Source of the DNA: DATLFA01 sp039934635 | Lineage (GTDB): Bacteria; Actinomycetota; Acidimicrobiia; Acidimicrobiales; WLNW01 | Direction: 5' to 3' | DNA: 64,000 bases | Assembly: GCA_039934635.1 (NCBI GenBank) | Contig: JBDTLT010000007.1 | Location: 1 to 64,000, forward strand | Shown: positions 20,877-30,200 of the stretch, piece by piece | Position numbering within the stretch: position 1 is the first letter of the stretch | Layout: each line of letters opens with the position of its first letter | Position numbers and translations under genes: made by a program | Notes under the pieces: generated by a model | Seen by the model: only the letters and a program-made list of their open reading frames with translations | Database searches by the model: none | Told to the model about the DNA's origin: nothing

Positions 20877-21101
20877 CTGGCTAAGCCAAAAGAAGACGCG
20901 ATCGTCCTCGAGGGGACAGTCATCGAGCCATTGCCGAACGCCATGTTCCGCGTAGAGCTCGAAAACGGGCACAAGGTGCTGGCCCACATTTCCGGCAAGA
21001 TGCGCATGCACTACATCCGCATCCTTCCCGGTGATCGCGTCCAAGTTGAGCTCACGCCGTACGACCTGCAACGCGGTCGCATCACGTATCGCTACAAATA
21101 A
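20877..21101 (+). CDS. infA: translation initiation factor IF-1, apparent CTG start
   Basis: 74-residue OB-fold protein that binds the ribosomal A site during initiation. The sequence from AKPKEDAIVLEGTVIEPLPNA to the end RGRITYRYK matches IF-1 in full. The residue aligning with the family's initiator Met is a CTG at 20877. AGGAGG(G) lies at 20865-20871, giving ideal spacing for this CTG. The next in-frame start upstream is a GTG at 20781, which would add 32 residues with no family resemblance and ignore the ribosome site. A CTG start could limit translation and be sensitive to IF-3, as in infC; that is inference. Automated callers would probably mis-start it. Confidence 0.9.
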   Translation: MAKPKEDAIVLEGTVIEPLPNAMFRVELENGHKVLAHISGKMRMHYIRILPGDRVQVELTPYDLQRGRITYRYK

Positions 21102-21134
21102 CCGCACGGTCCACCCGCGCACTCAAGGTTGACA

Positions 21135-21248
21135 ATGAAAGTTCGTCCGAGCGTCAAGAAGATGTGTGAAAAGTGCCGGATCATCCGGCGTCACGGTCGC
21201 GTCCATGTGATCTGCGACAACCCCCGTCACAAGCAACGTCAGGGCTGA
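21135..21248 (+). CDS. rpmJ: 50S ribosomal protein L36
   Basis: 37-residue bL36 found by direct translation: MKVRPSVKKMCEKCRIIRRH and the end NPRHKQRQG. The zinc ligands Cys11, Cys14, Cys27 and His32 are all present, so this is the C+ form. It lies 33 bases after infA and 13 before rpsM, the standard order. Confidence 0.95.
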   Translation: MKVRPSVKKMCEKCRIIRRHGRVHVICDNPRHKQRQG

Positions 21249-21261
21249 GGAGCCAACCACC

Positions 21262-21645
21262 ATGGCACGTATCTCTGGCGTCGACATCCCTCGTGAAAAG
21301 CGAGTCGAGATCTCGCTCACCTACATCTTCGGCATCGGCCGCACGACTGCGCAGCAGATCTGTGAAGCCTGCAACGTAAATCTGAACACGCGTGTCCGCG
21401 ACCTCACCGACGACGAAGTCGGCCGCATCCGTGTGTTCATCGATCAAAACCTCAAAGTCGAGGGCGATCTGCGCCGCGACGTGTTGCAGGACATCAAGCG
21501 CAAGATGGACATCGGTTGCTACCAAGGCATCCGTCATCGCCGCGGCCTCCCGGTCCGCGGTCAGCGCACCCACACGAATGCCCGCACCCGCAAAGGTCCG
21601 CGCAAGACGGTAGCCGGCAAGAAAAAGACGATCGCTCGCAAGTAG
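21262..21645 (+). CDS. rpsM: 30S ribosomal protein S13
   Basis: 127-residue uS13, a head protein forming bridges with L5 and contacting P-site tRNA by its basic tail. It starts ARISGVDIPREKRVEISLTYIFGIG and contains HRRGLPVRGQRTHTNARTRKG, both signatures. GAGGAG is upstream of the ATG. Confidence 0.97.
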   Translation: MARISGVDIPREKRVEISLTYIFGIGRTTAQQICEACNVNLNTRVRDLTDDEVGRIRVFIDQNLKVEGDLRRDVLQDIKRKMDIGCYQGIRHRRGLPVRGQRTHTNARTRKGPRKTVAGKKKTIARK

Positions 21646-21666
21646 CAGTCAGGAAGAAGACAAGGC

Positions 21667-22065
21667 ATGGCGAAGCCAGCTGCAGGGGGTCGACGTCCGC
21701 GTCGACGTGAACGCAAGAACGTCACGTACGGCGTTGCGCACATCAAAAGCTCCTTCAACAACACGATCGTGACCATCACCGACCAAGAAGGCAACACCCT
21801 CTCGTGGGCGTCGGCCGGCAACGTCGGGTTCAAGGGTTCACGCAAGTCGACACCGTTCGCGGCACAGATGGCCGCCGAGGCGTGCGCGCGTCGGGCCATG
21901 GAGCATGGCGTACGGCGCGTCGAAGTCGTGGTCAAAGGCCCCGGCTCCGGCCGCGAGACCGCAATCCGATCGATCCAGAACACCGGCATCGAGGTCACGG
22001 GCATCAAAGACGTGACGCCGCAACCGCACAACGGTTGCCGGGCGCCGAAGCGTCGGAGGGTCTGA
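21667..22065 (+). CDS. rpsK: 30S ribosomal protein S11
   Basis: 132-residue uS11 of the platform, near the E-site codon. It has the AHIKSSFNNTIVTITD core and ends with the conserved DVTPQPHNGCRAPKRRRV. The N-terminal 18 residues are Arg/Lys-rich and variable. Stop and rpsD ATG are one base apart. Confidence 0.97.
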   Translation: MAKPAAGGRRPRRRERKNVTYGVAHIKSSFNNTIVTITDQEGNTLSWASAGNVGFKGSRKSTPFAAQMAAEACARRAMEHGVRRVEVVVKGPGSGRETAIRSIQNTGIEVTGIKDVTPQPHNGCRAPKRRRV

Positions 22066-22066
22066 C

Positions 22067-22684
22067 ATGGCGCGTTACACCGGACCAAGAGCACGCGTCT
22101 CCCGCCGCTTGGGTACCAACATCTGGGGCACCAAGGGCGAGAACAAGGCCATGGAGAAGCGGCCTTTCCCGCCGGGTCAACACGGGCGCACGCGCCGTCG
22201 CGGCGCGGGCTCCGAATACTCCATGCAGCTCGCCGAAAAGCAAAAGGCCCGCTTCACCTACGGGTTGGGCGAGCGCCAGTTCCGCAACATCTATCTCGAG
22301 GCCAGCCGGCGCGAAGGCGTCACCGGTCTCAACATGTTGCAGTACCTCGAGTTGCGCCTCGACAACATCGTCTACCGCGCCGCATGGGCCGCGACTCGCC
22401 CGCAGGCGCGCCAGATCGTGAGCCACGGCCACGTCGAGGTCAACGGCAAACGGGTCAACATCGCCAGCTACCGAGTGCGCAAAGGCGACGTCGTGTCGTT
22501 GCGCCCCAAAGTGCGTGAAAGCGTGATGGTCCGCTGGAACATGGACGTGCTCGACCGTTCGGCGGCGCCGTGGTTCGACATCGCCGAGGAGGGCCACCAG
22601 ATCACGGTCCGCGACCTGCCACTGCGCGAGCACATCGATACGCCCGTGCGCGAGCAGATGATCGTCGAGCTCTACTCCAAGTAA
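22067..22684 (+). CDS. rpsD: 30S ribosomal protein S4
   Basis: 205-residue uS4, a primary 16S binder and ram protein, with an S4 RNA-binding domain (LDNIVYRAAWAATRPQARQIVSHGHVEVNGKRV). It is the zinc-free form: the N-terminal CxxC pairs of the C+ type are absent. In E. coli S4 represses the alpha operon; two hairpins occur downstream before rpoA, not upstream of rpsM. Confidence 0.97.
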   Translation: MARYTGPRARVSRRLGTNIWGTKGENKAMEKRPFPPGQHGRTRRRGAGSEYSMQLAEKQKARFTYGLGERQFRNIYLEASRREGVTGLNMLQYLELRLDNIVYRAAWAATRPQARQIVSHGHVEVNGKRVNIASYRVRKGDVVSLRPKVRESVMVRWNMDVLDRSAAPWFDIAEEGHQITVRDLPLREHIDTPVREQMIVELYSK

Positions 22685-22690
22685 TCCGCG

Positions 22691-22749
22691 GCGCCGCTCA
22701 GTCGAGGCGGCGCGCGACTCATCCAAACAACCCCGGGCCGCCCCCGGGG
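22691..22749 (+). other. two hairpins between rpsD and rpoA
   Basis: GCGCCGC/GCGGCGC (22691-22697 with 22707-22713, 9-base loop) and CCCCGGG/CCCGGGG (22731-22737 with 22743-22749, 5-base loop). Both stems are perfect 7-bp GC helices without a U-tract. Possible processing or pausing structures. Confidence 0.4.
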
Positions 22750-22777
22750 GTCGACTTCGAAATCCGAGGAGAAACAT

Positions 22778-23713
22778 ATGTTGGTCATCCAACGTCCGAC
22801 GGTCGAAGCGCTAGGCGAGGCGGAAGGCGACCGGCAACGGTTCGCCATCGGTCCACTAGAGCCCGGCTTCGGTCACACGCTTGGTAACTCGCTGCGGCGC
22901 ACGCTGCTGTCGAGCATCCCTGGCGCCGCCGTTACGCAAGTGCGTTTCGACGATGCGCTGCACGAATTCGACACCATCGCCGGTGTGAGCGAAGACGTCA
23001 CCGACGTCATCCTCAACATCAAAGATCTCGTCATCCGCTGTCACGCCGACGATCCGATCACCCTTCGTCTCGACGTGCGCGGCCCCGCCGATGTCACCGC
23101 GGCGTCGCTGCAACGGCACTCCGACATCGAGATCCTCAACGAAGATCTCCATCTCGCGTCGTTGAACTCCAAGGGTCGCCTCGCGGCCGACGTCACCATT
23201 CAGCGTGGTCGCGGGTACATGTCGGGCGACCGTGCGTCGACGGCCACGATCGGTGTGATCCCCGTCGACGCCATCTTCTCGCCCGTGCGCCGGGTCACCT
23301 TCACGATCGAGCCGACACGGGTCGAGCAGTCGACCGACTTCGACCGCCTCATTCTCGACATCGAGACCGACGGCTCGATCACGCCTCGTGACGCGTTGGC
23401 ATCGGCCGGTGCGACGTTACGGGCGCTGGTGCAACTCGTCGAAGAGATGAGCGACCAACCGCTCGGGCTCGAGCTCGGCGAGGTTGCCGGCGGCGTTTCC
23501 GGTTCGCCCGATCTCGATCTGCCGATCGAGGATCTCGAACTGTCCGAGCGTCCCCGCAACTGCCTCAAGCGCGCGCAGATCAACACAGTCGGCGAGTTGC
23601 TGCAAAAGACCGAGGACGACCTGTTGGCCATCACCAACTTCGGTCAGAAGTCCCTCGACGAAGTCATCGCCAAGCTCGACGAGCGCGGCCTTCGCCTGCG
23701 CACGCGCGACTGA
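22778..23713 (+). CDS. rpoA: RNA polymerase alpha subunit
   Basis: 311-residue alpha subunit. The N-terminal assembly domain shows EPGFGHTLGNSLRRTLLSSIPG; a linker follows, then the C-terminal DNA/activator-binding domain (ELSERPRNCLKRAQINTVGEL, LLAITNFGQKSLDEVIAKL). GAGGAGAAA precedes the ATG. Usual length, complete. Confidence 0.98.
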   Translation: MLVIQRPTVEALGEAEGDRQRFAIGPLEPGFGHTLGNSLRRTLLSSIPGAAVTQVRFDDALHEFDTIAGVSEDVTDVILNIKDLVIRCHADDPITLRLDVRGPADVTAASLQRHSDIEILNEDLHLASLNSKGRLAADVTIQRGRGYMSGDRASTATIGVIPVDAIFSPVRRVTFTIEPTRVEQSTDFDRLILDIETDGSITPRDALASAGATLRALVQLVEEMSDQPLGLELGEVAGGVSGSPDLDLPIEDLELSERPRNCLKRAQINTVGELLQKTEDDLLAITNFGQKSLDEVIAKLDERGLRLRTRD

Positions 23714-23730
23714 GCGAGGCGACTACCACA

Positions 23731-24084
23731 ATGCCAGCTACTCCGAAGAAAGGCCGCCGTTTCGGCGGCGATGCCAAGATCCAGAAGTCGATGATGGCCA
23801 ACCTGGTCGCATCGCTGATCGCGGCCGAAGCAATCATCACCACCGAGGCCAAAGCCAAGGCGCTGCGTCCCGTGGCCGAAAAGATGATCACCAAGGCCAA
23901 GAAGGGCGGCCTGCACAATCATCGTCAGGTCGTGTCGTTCCTTCGCGACAAAGAGATGACGGCCAAGCTGTTCGAGGAGATCGGACCCCGCTACGCCGAG
24001 CGACCGGGCGGCTACACCCGCATCCTCAAGCTCGGCCCGCGCCAGGGCGATAACGCGCCGATGGCACGGATCGAACTCGTCTGA
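23731..24084 (+). CDS. rplQ: 50S ribosomal protein L17
   Basis: 117-residue bL17 at the tunnel exit. Begins MPATPKKGRRFGGDAKIQKSM and has the TTEAKAKALRPVAEKMITKAK core and the RPGGYTRILKLGPRQGDNAPMA motif. Unlike some actinobacterial L17 it carries no C-terminal extension; the extra domain sits on L22 in this genome. Seventeen bases after rpoA. Confidence 0.97.
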   Translation: MPATPKKGRRFGGDAKIQKSMMANLVASLIAAEAIITTEAKAKALRPVAEKMITKAKKGGLHNHRQVVSFLRDKEMTAKLFEEIGPRYAERPGGYTRILKLGPRQGDNAPMARIELV

Positions 24085-24106
24085 CGCGCTGATCGGCCAT
24101 CCGTCG

Positions 24107-24865
24107 GTGGTGCGGGTTCGCATGACCGTCGCGTACGACGGCACCCCGTTCCACGGCTTTGCCGAAAACGTTGGCGTCGTCACCGTCGCCGGCGTGTTGC
24201 GCCGGGCGATCGAGCGCGTACTGGGACACTCCGTCACGTTGGGCATCGCCGGACGAACGGACACCGGCGTGCACGCGTGGGGTCAAGTCGTGACCTTCGA
24301 CGCCGACCCGGCGCGTCTCGACCTCGAGGTGTTGCAGCGTGCCCTCAATTCGCTGTGCCGACCATCGATCGCCGTCCGCGATCTGGCCCTCGCCGAACCC
24401 GACTTCCATGCCCGGTTTTCCGCCACGGCCCGCGTCTACCGCTACCGCGTGTACAACGTGTCGCCGCCGAACCCGTTCGTCCGGTCGACGAGTTGGCACG
24501 TGCCGCAGCCCCTCGACCTCGCGGCGCTGCGCAACGCCACCATTCCGTTGGTGGGGACGCACGATTTCAGCTCGTTCTGCAAGCGCACGCGGACGGTGCG
24601 GCCTCCCACCAAAGAGGTCTCGTTCGTGCGGGCGGTGCGCCGGGCCGAGTGGTCGCGCCGCGGCGACGGCATGGTGGTCTTCGAGATCGAGGCCCGCTCG
24701 TTCGGCCGCCAGATGGTGCGCAGCATCGTGGGCACCCTGGTCGATGTGGGCCTCGGCCGGCGCCGGGCCAGCGAGGTGCCGGCCATCATCGCCGCTCGGG
24801 ACCGCAACGTCGCGGGATCGGTCGCGCCCCCGCACGGCCTCGTCCTCTGGCTGGTCCGATTTTGA
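24107..24865 (+). CDS. truA: tRNA pseudouridine(38-40) synthase TruA
   Basis: 252-residue enzyme making pseudouridine in the anticodon stem of many tRNAs. The catalytic Asp is in GRTDTGVHAWGQ, with RVYRYRVYN and FGRQMVRSIVGTL also conserved. GTG at 24107, GTG at 24110 or ATG at 24122 could be the start; the family pattern (MRxxMxVAYDGTxFHG) slightly favours 24110. Follows rplQ in the alpha operon by 22 bases, as is common. Confidence 0.93.
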   Translation: MVRVRMTVAYDGTPFHGFAENVGVVTVAGVLRRAIERVLGHSVTLGIAGRTDTGVHAWGQVVTFDADPARLDLEVLQRALNSLCRPSIAVRDLALAEPDFHARFSATARVYRYRVYNVSPPNPFVRSTSWHVPQPLDLAALRNATIPLVGTHDFSSFCKRTRTVRPPTKEVSFVRAVRRAEWSRRGDGMVVFEIEARSFGRQMVRSIVGTLVDVGLGRRRASEVPAIIAARDRNVAGSVAPPHGLVLWLVRF

Positions 24866-24889
24866 GGGTAAGCAAAGGCCGCGCCCTGT

Positions 24890-24918
24890 TTGCTGTTCGC
24901 TGCATCGGGCCCTAGCCT
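24890..24918 (+). promoter_or_regulatory. promoter for rplM-rpsI
   Basis: TTGCTG (24890-24895), 17 bases, TAGCCT (24913-24918). It gives a leader of about 67 bases containing a CGAGGCCTCG palindrome (24957-24966). Confidence 0.65.
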
Positions 24919-24991
24919 GGTCCATCGGCCTTCGCGGCGGCGCGTGTCGGCGTGTCCGAGGCCTCGATTCGAAACAAAGAGGAGCACTTCC

Positions 24992-25444
24992 GTGCCCACC
25001 CATTCCGTCAAAGCGAGCGAGATCGAGCGCGCCTGGCACGTCGTCGATGCCGAAGGCATGGTGCTCGGCCGTCTCGCGACCGAGGTTGCGCGCATCTTGC
25101 GGGGCAAGCACAAGCCGACGTTCACGCCCCATCTCGATGTGGGCGACCACGTGATCATCATCAACGCGTCCAAGGTCGTGTTGACGTCGGACAAGGGCTC
25201 GAAGAAGGTCATCTATCGCCACTCGGGCTACCCGGGCGGCCTGCGTGAGACTCTCTACGGTGACGCACTGGCCAAGAAGCCGGCCGAAGCGGTGCGCCGC
25301 ACCGTCAAAGGCATGCTGCCGCACAATCGTCTCGGCCGTCAGCAGATCTCCAAGCTCAAGGTCTACGCGGGGCCCGAGCATCCGCATTCCGCGCAGCGTC
25401 CGCAGACGTTGTCGATCGAACACGCCCGCGCCAAGTCCGCCTGA
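24992..25444 (+). CDS. rplM: 50S ribosomal protein L13
   Basis: 150-residue uL13, an early 50S assembly protein. It has WHVVDAEGMVLGRLATEVA near the start and GMLPHNRLGRQQISKLKVYAGPEHPH near the end. GTG 24992 is preceded by AGAGGAG at good spacing, and earlier in-frame codons have no homology. Operon with rpsI, 19 bases downstream. Confidence 0.97.
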   Translation: MPTHSVKASEIERAWHVVDAEGMVLGRLATEVARILRGKHKPTFTPHLDVGDHVIIINASKVVLTSDKGSKKVIYRHSGYPGGLRETLYGDALAKKPAEAVRRTVKGMLPHNRLGRQQISKLKVYAGPEHPHSAQRPQTLSIEHARAKSA

Positions 25445-25463
25445 AGCTGTAAAGGTCCTCTCG

Positions 25464-25856
25464 ATGTCCAAACCCCTCGTTCAATCCACCGGCCGGCGCA
25501 AGACGGCGGTGGCCCGGGTGCGGGTGCGCACCGGCAGCGGCAAGATCGTGATCAACGGGCGCGAGCTCGGCGACTTCTTCCCGTCGCAGGTCCATCAGAT
25601 GCACCTGTCCGAGCCGTTGCGCATCACCGAGACGGCCGAGGTATACGACGTCGATGCCACCGTCGACGGTGGCGGCATGAGCGGGCAGGCCGGCGCGCTG
25701 CGCTTGGGCATCGCACGAGCGCTGGTCGTGCTCGATGCCGACGCGCGTGAGGCGCTCAAGAAGAACGGCATGCTCACTCGCGATCCTCGCAAGAAAGAGT
25801 CCAAGAAGTACGGGTTGAAGAAGGCGCGCAAGGCGCCGCAGTACTCCAAGCGCTGA
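25464..25856 (+). CDS. rpsI: 30S ribosomal protein S9
   Basis: 130-residue uS9, whose C-terminal tail reaches P-site tRNA; the tail here is KKARKAPQYSKR, with the invariant terminal Lys-Arg. The start QSTGRRKTAVARVRVRTGSGK and GGGMSGQAGALRLGIARAL are typical. AAAGG precedes the ATG. Confidence 0.97.
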   Translation: MSKPLVQSTGRRKTAVARVRVRTGSGKIVINGRELGDFFPSQVHQMHLSEPLRITETAEVYDVDATVDGGGMSGQAGALRLGIARALVVLDADAREALKKNGMLTRDPRKKESKKYGLKKARKAPQYSKR

Positions 25857-25875
25857 TCTTGTCGCTTCGGCGCCA

Positions 25876-27198
25876 GTGATCCCGCGATTCGGTACTGACG
25901 GCTGGCGGGGCCGCGCCTACGACGAACTGACGGTTGACTTCGTGCGCCTTTTGGGCGAAGTCGCGGCGTCGGTGCTCGGTGGCGACACGTTTCTCATCGG
26001 TCGCGATACGCGAGCGTCGGGCGCCGATCTCGAGCAAGCGTTCGCCGATGGTCTCGCCCGTGCCGGTGTGCGGGCCAAGTCGTTGCACGTGACGCCGACG
26101 CCCGCGGTCGCGTGGCTGTCGGCAGCCGACGGCATCGCGGCGGCGATGATCTCCGCGTCGCACAACCCCTACACCGACAACGGCATCAAACTGTTCGCGG
26201 CGGGCGGCGCGAAGCTGAGCGACCTCACGCAGAACCGCATCCAAGCCGAGTTGGATCGACGCCGCGAAACACCCGCACCGACGACCGCGGCGGCGATCGT
26301 CGACTGCCGCGAAGAGCTCGCCCGCTACCGCGGCGCGGTGATCGACTCGCTCGAAGGCCGCGACCTACGCGGCCTTCGTCTCGTGATCGATTGCGCCAAT
26401 GGTTCGAACTATGAGATCGCGCCGGCGGTGTTGACCACCGTCGGGGCCGAGGTCACCGTCATCCACGACGCGCCCGACGGACACAACATCAACGACCACT
26501 GCGGGTCGACCCATCCCGAAGATCTGCAACGACGGGTCGTCGAGCGCAAGGCCGACATCGGGCTCGCCTTCGACGGTGATGCCGACCGCGTGCTCGCAGT
26601 CGACCATCGGGGCCAACTCGTCGACGGCGATCACATCATCGCGATCTGCGCCATCGATCGGCACGCGAGGGGCGCGCTCGCCCGCAACGCGGTCGCGGTC
26701 ACGGTGATGAGCAACCTCGGGTTTCGTTTGTCCATGCAATCGCGCGGTATCGAGGTCATCGAGACTCCGGTAGGAGATCGCTATGTCCTCGAAGCACTCG
26801 AACGCGAAGGGGCGACCTTCGGGGGCGAGCAGTCGGGCCACATCATCTTCTCCGATCTCGCGACCACCGGCGACGGGTTGCTGACCGCGGTCCAGTTGCT
26901 CGACGTCGTCTGCCGGTCCGGACGCCCATTGGCGGACCTCGCGGCCGAGTCGATGACAAGATTGCCGCAAGTTCTACGCAACGTTCGGGTGCCGGCGCCG
27001 GTGGCCGACCTCGAAGCGCGCCTCGCCCCCGCAGTAGCCCGCGTCGAAGCCACGCTGGCCGGCCGGGGCCGGGTGCTCATCCGGCCTTCGGGTACAGAGC
27101 CGCTGGTGCGGGTGATGGTCGAGGCCCCGACGCAGCACGAGGCCGCGGCGATCGCCCTGGAGTTGGCCGAAGTGGTCGTGGCCCTCGCCGCTGAATGA
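25876..27198 (+). CDS. glmM: phosphoglucosamine mutase
   Basis: 440-residue enzyme interconverting glucosamine-6-P and glucosamine-1-P for UDP-GlcNAc and peptidoglycan synthesis. The catalytic phosphoserine is Ser95 in ISASHNPYTDNGIKLF. The Mg2+ loop is DGDADR, the sugar loop GGEQSGH and the phosphate-binding loop RPSGTEPLVRVMVE. GTG start. It lies 19 bases after rpsI and just upstream of the GlmS-like gene, the usual actinobacterial order, so it supplies the step after GlmS. Confidence 0.96.
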   Translation: MIPRFGTDGWRGRAYDELTVDFVRLLGEVAASVLGGDTFLIGRDTRASGADLEQAFADGLARAGVRAKSLHVTPTPAVAWLSAADGIAAAMISASHNPYTDNGIKLFAAGGAKLSDLTQNRIQAELDRRRETPAPTTAAAIVDCREELARYRGAVIDSLEGRDLRGLRLVIDCANGSNYEIAPAVLTTVGAEVTVIHDAPDGHNINDHCGSTHPEDLQRRVVERKADIGLAFDGDADRVLAVDHRGQLVDGDHIIAICAIDRHARGALARNAVAVTVMSNLGFRLSMQSRGIEVIETPVGDRYVLEALEREGATFGGEQSGHIIFSDLATTGDGLLTAVQLLDVVCRSGRPLADLAAESMTRLPQVLRNVRVPAPVADLEARLAPAVARVEATLAGRGRVLIRPSGTEPLVRVMVEAPTQHEAAAIALELAEVVVALAAE

Positions 27199-27233
27199 CG
27201 TCGAGTGCCATACCGAGCGCGGCGCGGGCTCCT

Positions 27234-27239
27234 TACACT
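27234..27239 (+). promoter_or_regulatory. possible -10 for the glmS-like gene
   Basis: TACACT about 30 bases before the GTG, with AAAGGAG between them as ribosome site. No convincing -35 at 17 bases (TACCGA). Confidence 0.35.
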
Positions 27240-27269
27240 GCTGTGATGGTCCCGCAAAGGAGTCGCTGA

Positions 27270-30200
27270 GTGTGCGGCATCATTGCCATCGTCCGGCGCG
27301 TTTCTGACCGCCCGCCACCCGAACCCGCTGAAGTCACCGCGAAGGTGACGCCGTGGGCGCAGCGCCTGCGGGCCGTGGCTGACGACCGTCAACTGCTGGC
27401 GACCCTGCGCCTCGCCGGTGACGACCTGCTCGGCGCCAATCAATTGTTGCTCGGCGTGCCGGGGGTCGTGTGCCTGCTCGGGTCGAGCGAACTGCCGACG
27501 GCGCTCTTCACGGCGATGGCCGACGTCACCGATGCGATCAACGAGATCGAATCGCATCTCGAAACCAGCTCGACCTTGTCGTCGACCGAACTCGAATCGG
27601 TCAACGCCGCGTTGGTGCGCGTCAAGGATGCAACATGGGCGATCGAGCGCGATCGGTTGCGCACCGCGCCCGCGGTCGATGCGCTCGCGGGGCGCGGTGC
27701 GGGCATGGCCGCACTGGGCGCTTACCTGTCGATCCAGCAGACACTGGCCGCGATCGACCGCCTCGAAGTTCGGGGGCGTGACTCCGCCGGCCTGCATCTG
27801 TTGATCACCGATCACGACCTGCGCATCGATGATCCGTCCGTTGCCGCCGAGATCGCGAAACGCGGTGCCGACGCACTGTTTCGCAATGGCTCGGTGCGGG
27901 TGGGCCGGCGCGCCGACGGTTCGACGTTCATCTCGTTCGTCTACAAGGCGGCCGCCGAGATCGGTGAACTCGGTGACAACACGGCCGTGCTGCGCGCCAT
28001 GGTCACCGGCGACAGCCTGTTGCGGGCTGCGCTCGCCGCCGGCACGGCCAAAGCGATGGTGCTCGGCCACACACGGTGGGCGAGTGTCGGCATCGTCTCC
28101 GAGGCAAATGCACATCCGTTGAACGGCGAACAGGTCGACGGTGGCGACGAGCCCTATGTCGTGGCCGCGCTCAACGGCGATGTCGACAACTACGCCGACC
28201 TCATTGCGACCGAGGCGTTGCGCATCCAGACCGAGATCACCACCGACGCCAAGGTGATCCCGTCGTTGATGGCGCGTCACTTGGCCGCCGGCGAATGTCC
28301 TATCGACGCGTTCCGCAACACGGTGGCGGCATTCGAGGGTTCGGTCGCGATCGCCGCGTGCACCGCCGAAGCCCCCGACCGCATCCAGCTCGCACTGCGC
28401 GGCAGCGGCCAGGCGCTCTACATCGGGTTGGCCGACGATGCGTTCATCGTCGCCTCCGAGCCGTACGGCGTGGTCGAGGACACTGCGATCTACCTACGCA
28501 TGGACGGCGAGACGCCGGGCAATCCCGAGAACCCGCAGACGAGCCGGGGCCAGATCATCGAGCTCGACACGGCGCACGCCGGGTCGATCGAGGGGATCAC
28601 GCGGCAGTCCTACGACGGCACGCTCCTGCCGGTCACCGCCGACGAGCTGGTGACCGCACCGATCACCACCCGTGACATCGACCGTGGTGACTTTCCCCAC
28701 TTCTTGCTCAAAGAGATCACCGAGGCGCCGTCGTCGTTCCGCAAGACGCTGCGGGGCAAGTTGCTCGAGCGCGATGGAGTCATGGAGGTCGTGCTCGGTC
28801 CGGAGACGATCTCCTACGAGCTCAAGATCCGCCTCGCCGCGCACAAGATCACGCGCATCATCGTCACCGGCCAGGGCACGGCGGCCGTTGCCGGCAACGC
28901 GGTCGCACTTGCCATCGAGTCCGAGTTGGGCGTCGACTCGCCGGTGCGGGTCACCTCGATGCCAGCTACCGAACTCTCCGGGTTCGCATTGCGCCCCGAC
29001 ATGGTCGACACGCTCGTCGTGGCCATCAGTCAGTCGGGCACCACGACCGACACCAACCGCACCGTCGATCTCGTACGGTCGCGCGGCGCCATCGTGATTG
29101 CGATCGTCAACCGGCGTAACAGTGATCTGTGCGACAAGTCCGATGGCGTGCTCTATACCTCCGACGGTCGCGACGTCGAGATGAGCGTCGCGTCCACCAA
29201 AGCGTTCTACTCACAGGTCGCGGCAGGCTTCCTGTTGGCCGTAGCCATCGCCGACGCTATGGGCGTCGTCAGCGACGAACGCCAGGCGCTGCTGCGGTCG
29301 TTGCGCGAATTGCCCAAAGCCATGGAGCAGACGCTCGCCTCTCGTAGTGCCATCGGCGAAGCCGCGCAGCGGTTCGCGCCCAGCCGCCGCTACTGGGCAG
29401 TCGTCGGCAACGGCGCCAATTACATCGCCGCAAAAGAAATTCGCATCAAGCTCTCCGAGCTCTGCTACAAGTCGATCGCCCACGATGCGACCGAGGACAA
29501 AAAGCACATCGACTTGTCGTCCGAGCCGATGATCCTCGTGTGCGCCGCCGGGTTGGTCGGTTCGACCGCCGACGATGTCGCCAAAGAGGTCGCGATCTAC
29601 CGCGCGCACAAGGCGGCTCCGGTCGTCATCGCCAGCGAGGGCGAGACGAGGTTCTCGGCCGCGCTCGATCTCATCACGGTTCCGCTCGTCCACCCTCGCT
29701 TGGCCTTCGTGTTGTCGACGGTCGCCGGCCACCTCTTCGGCTACGAAGCGGCGCGCGCCATCGATGCGCAAGCGCGTCCGCTGCGTGAGATGCGTGCTGC
29801 GATCGAGCGTGCATCCGCCGAGGGCAACATCGAGTCGACCGAAGTCCTCTTGTCCGACCTGCAGCCGCTCTTCCAGCGGGCCGCCGGGCAATTCCTCGAT
29901 GGCTTGCGGGCCAGCGCGTACAACGGCCATCTCGATGCGAGCACCGCCGTTCGGCTCACCGCGGTCCTGCGCTATGCCCTGGGGTTGATCCCGCTCGACT
30001 CCTATCAGCTCGAGTTGGGCAAGATCGGCACACCGAGCGTCGTCCTCGAAGATCTCGCACAAGCTCTGGCCTACGCCATCGACGAGCTCACTCGCCCGAT
30101 CGATGCCATCAAACATCAGGCCAAAACCGTCACCGTCGGCATCTCCCGCGCCGACGAGACGCTGCTGCAGTCGCTGTTGGTCAAAGCCGTACTCGCCGCC

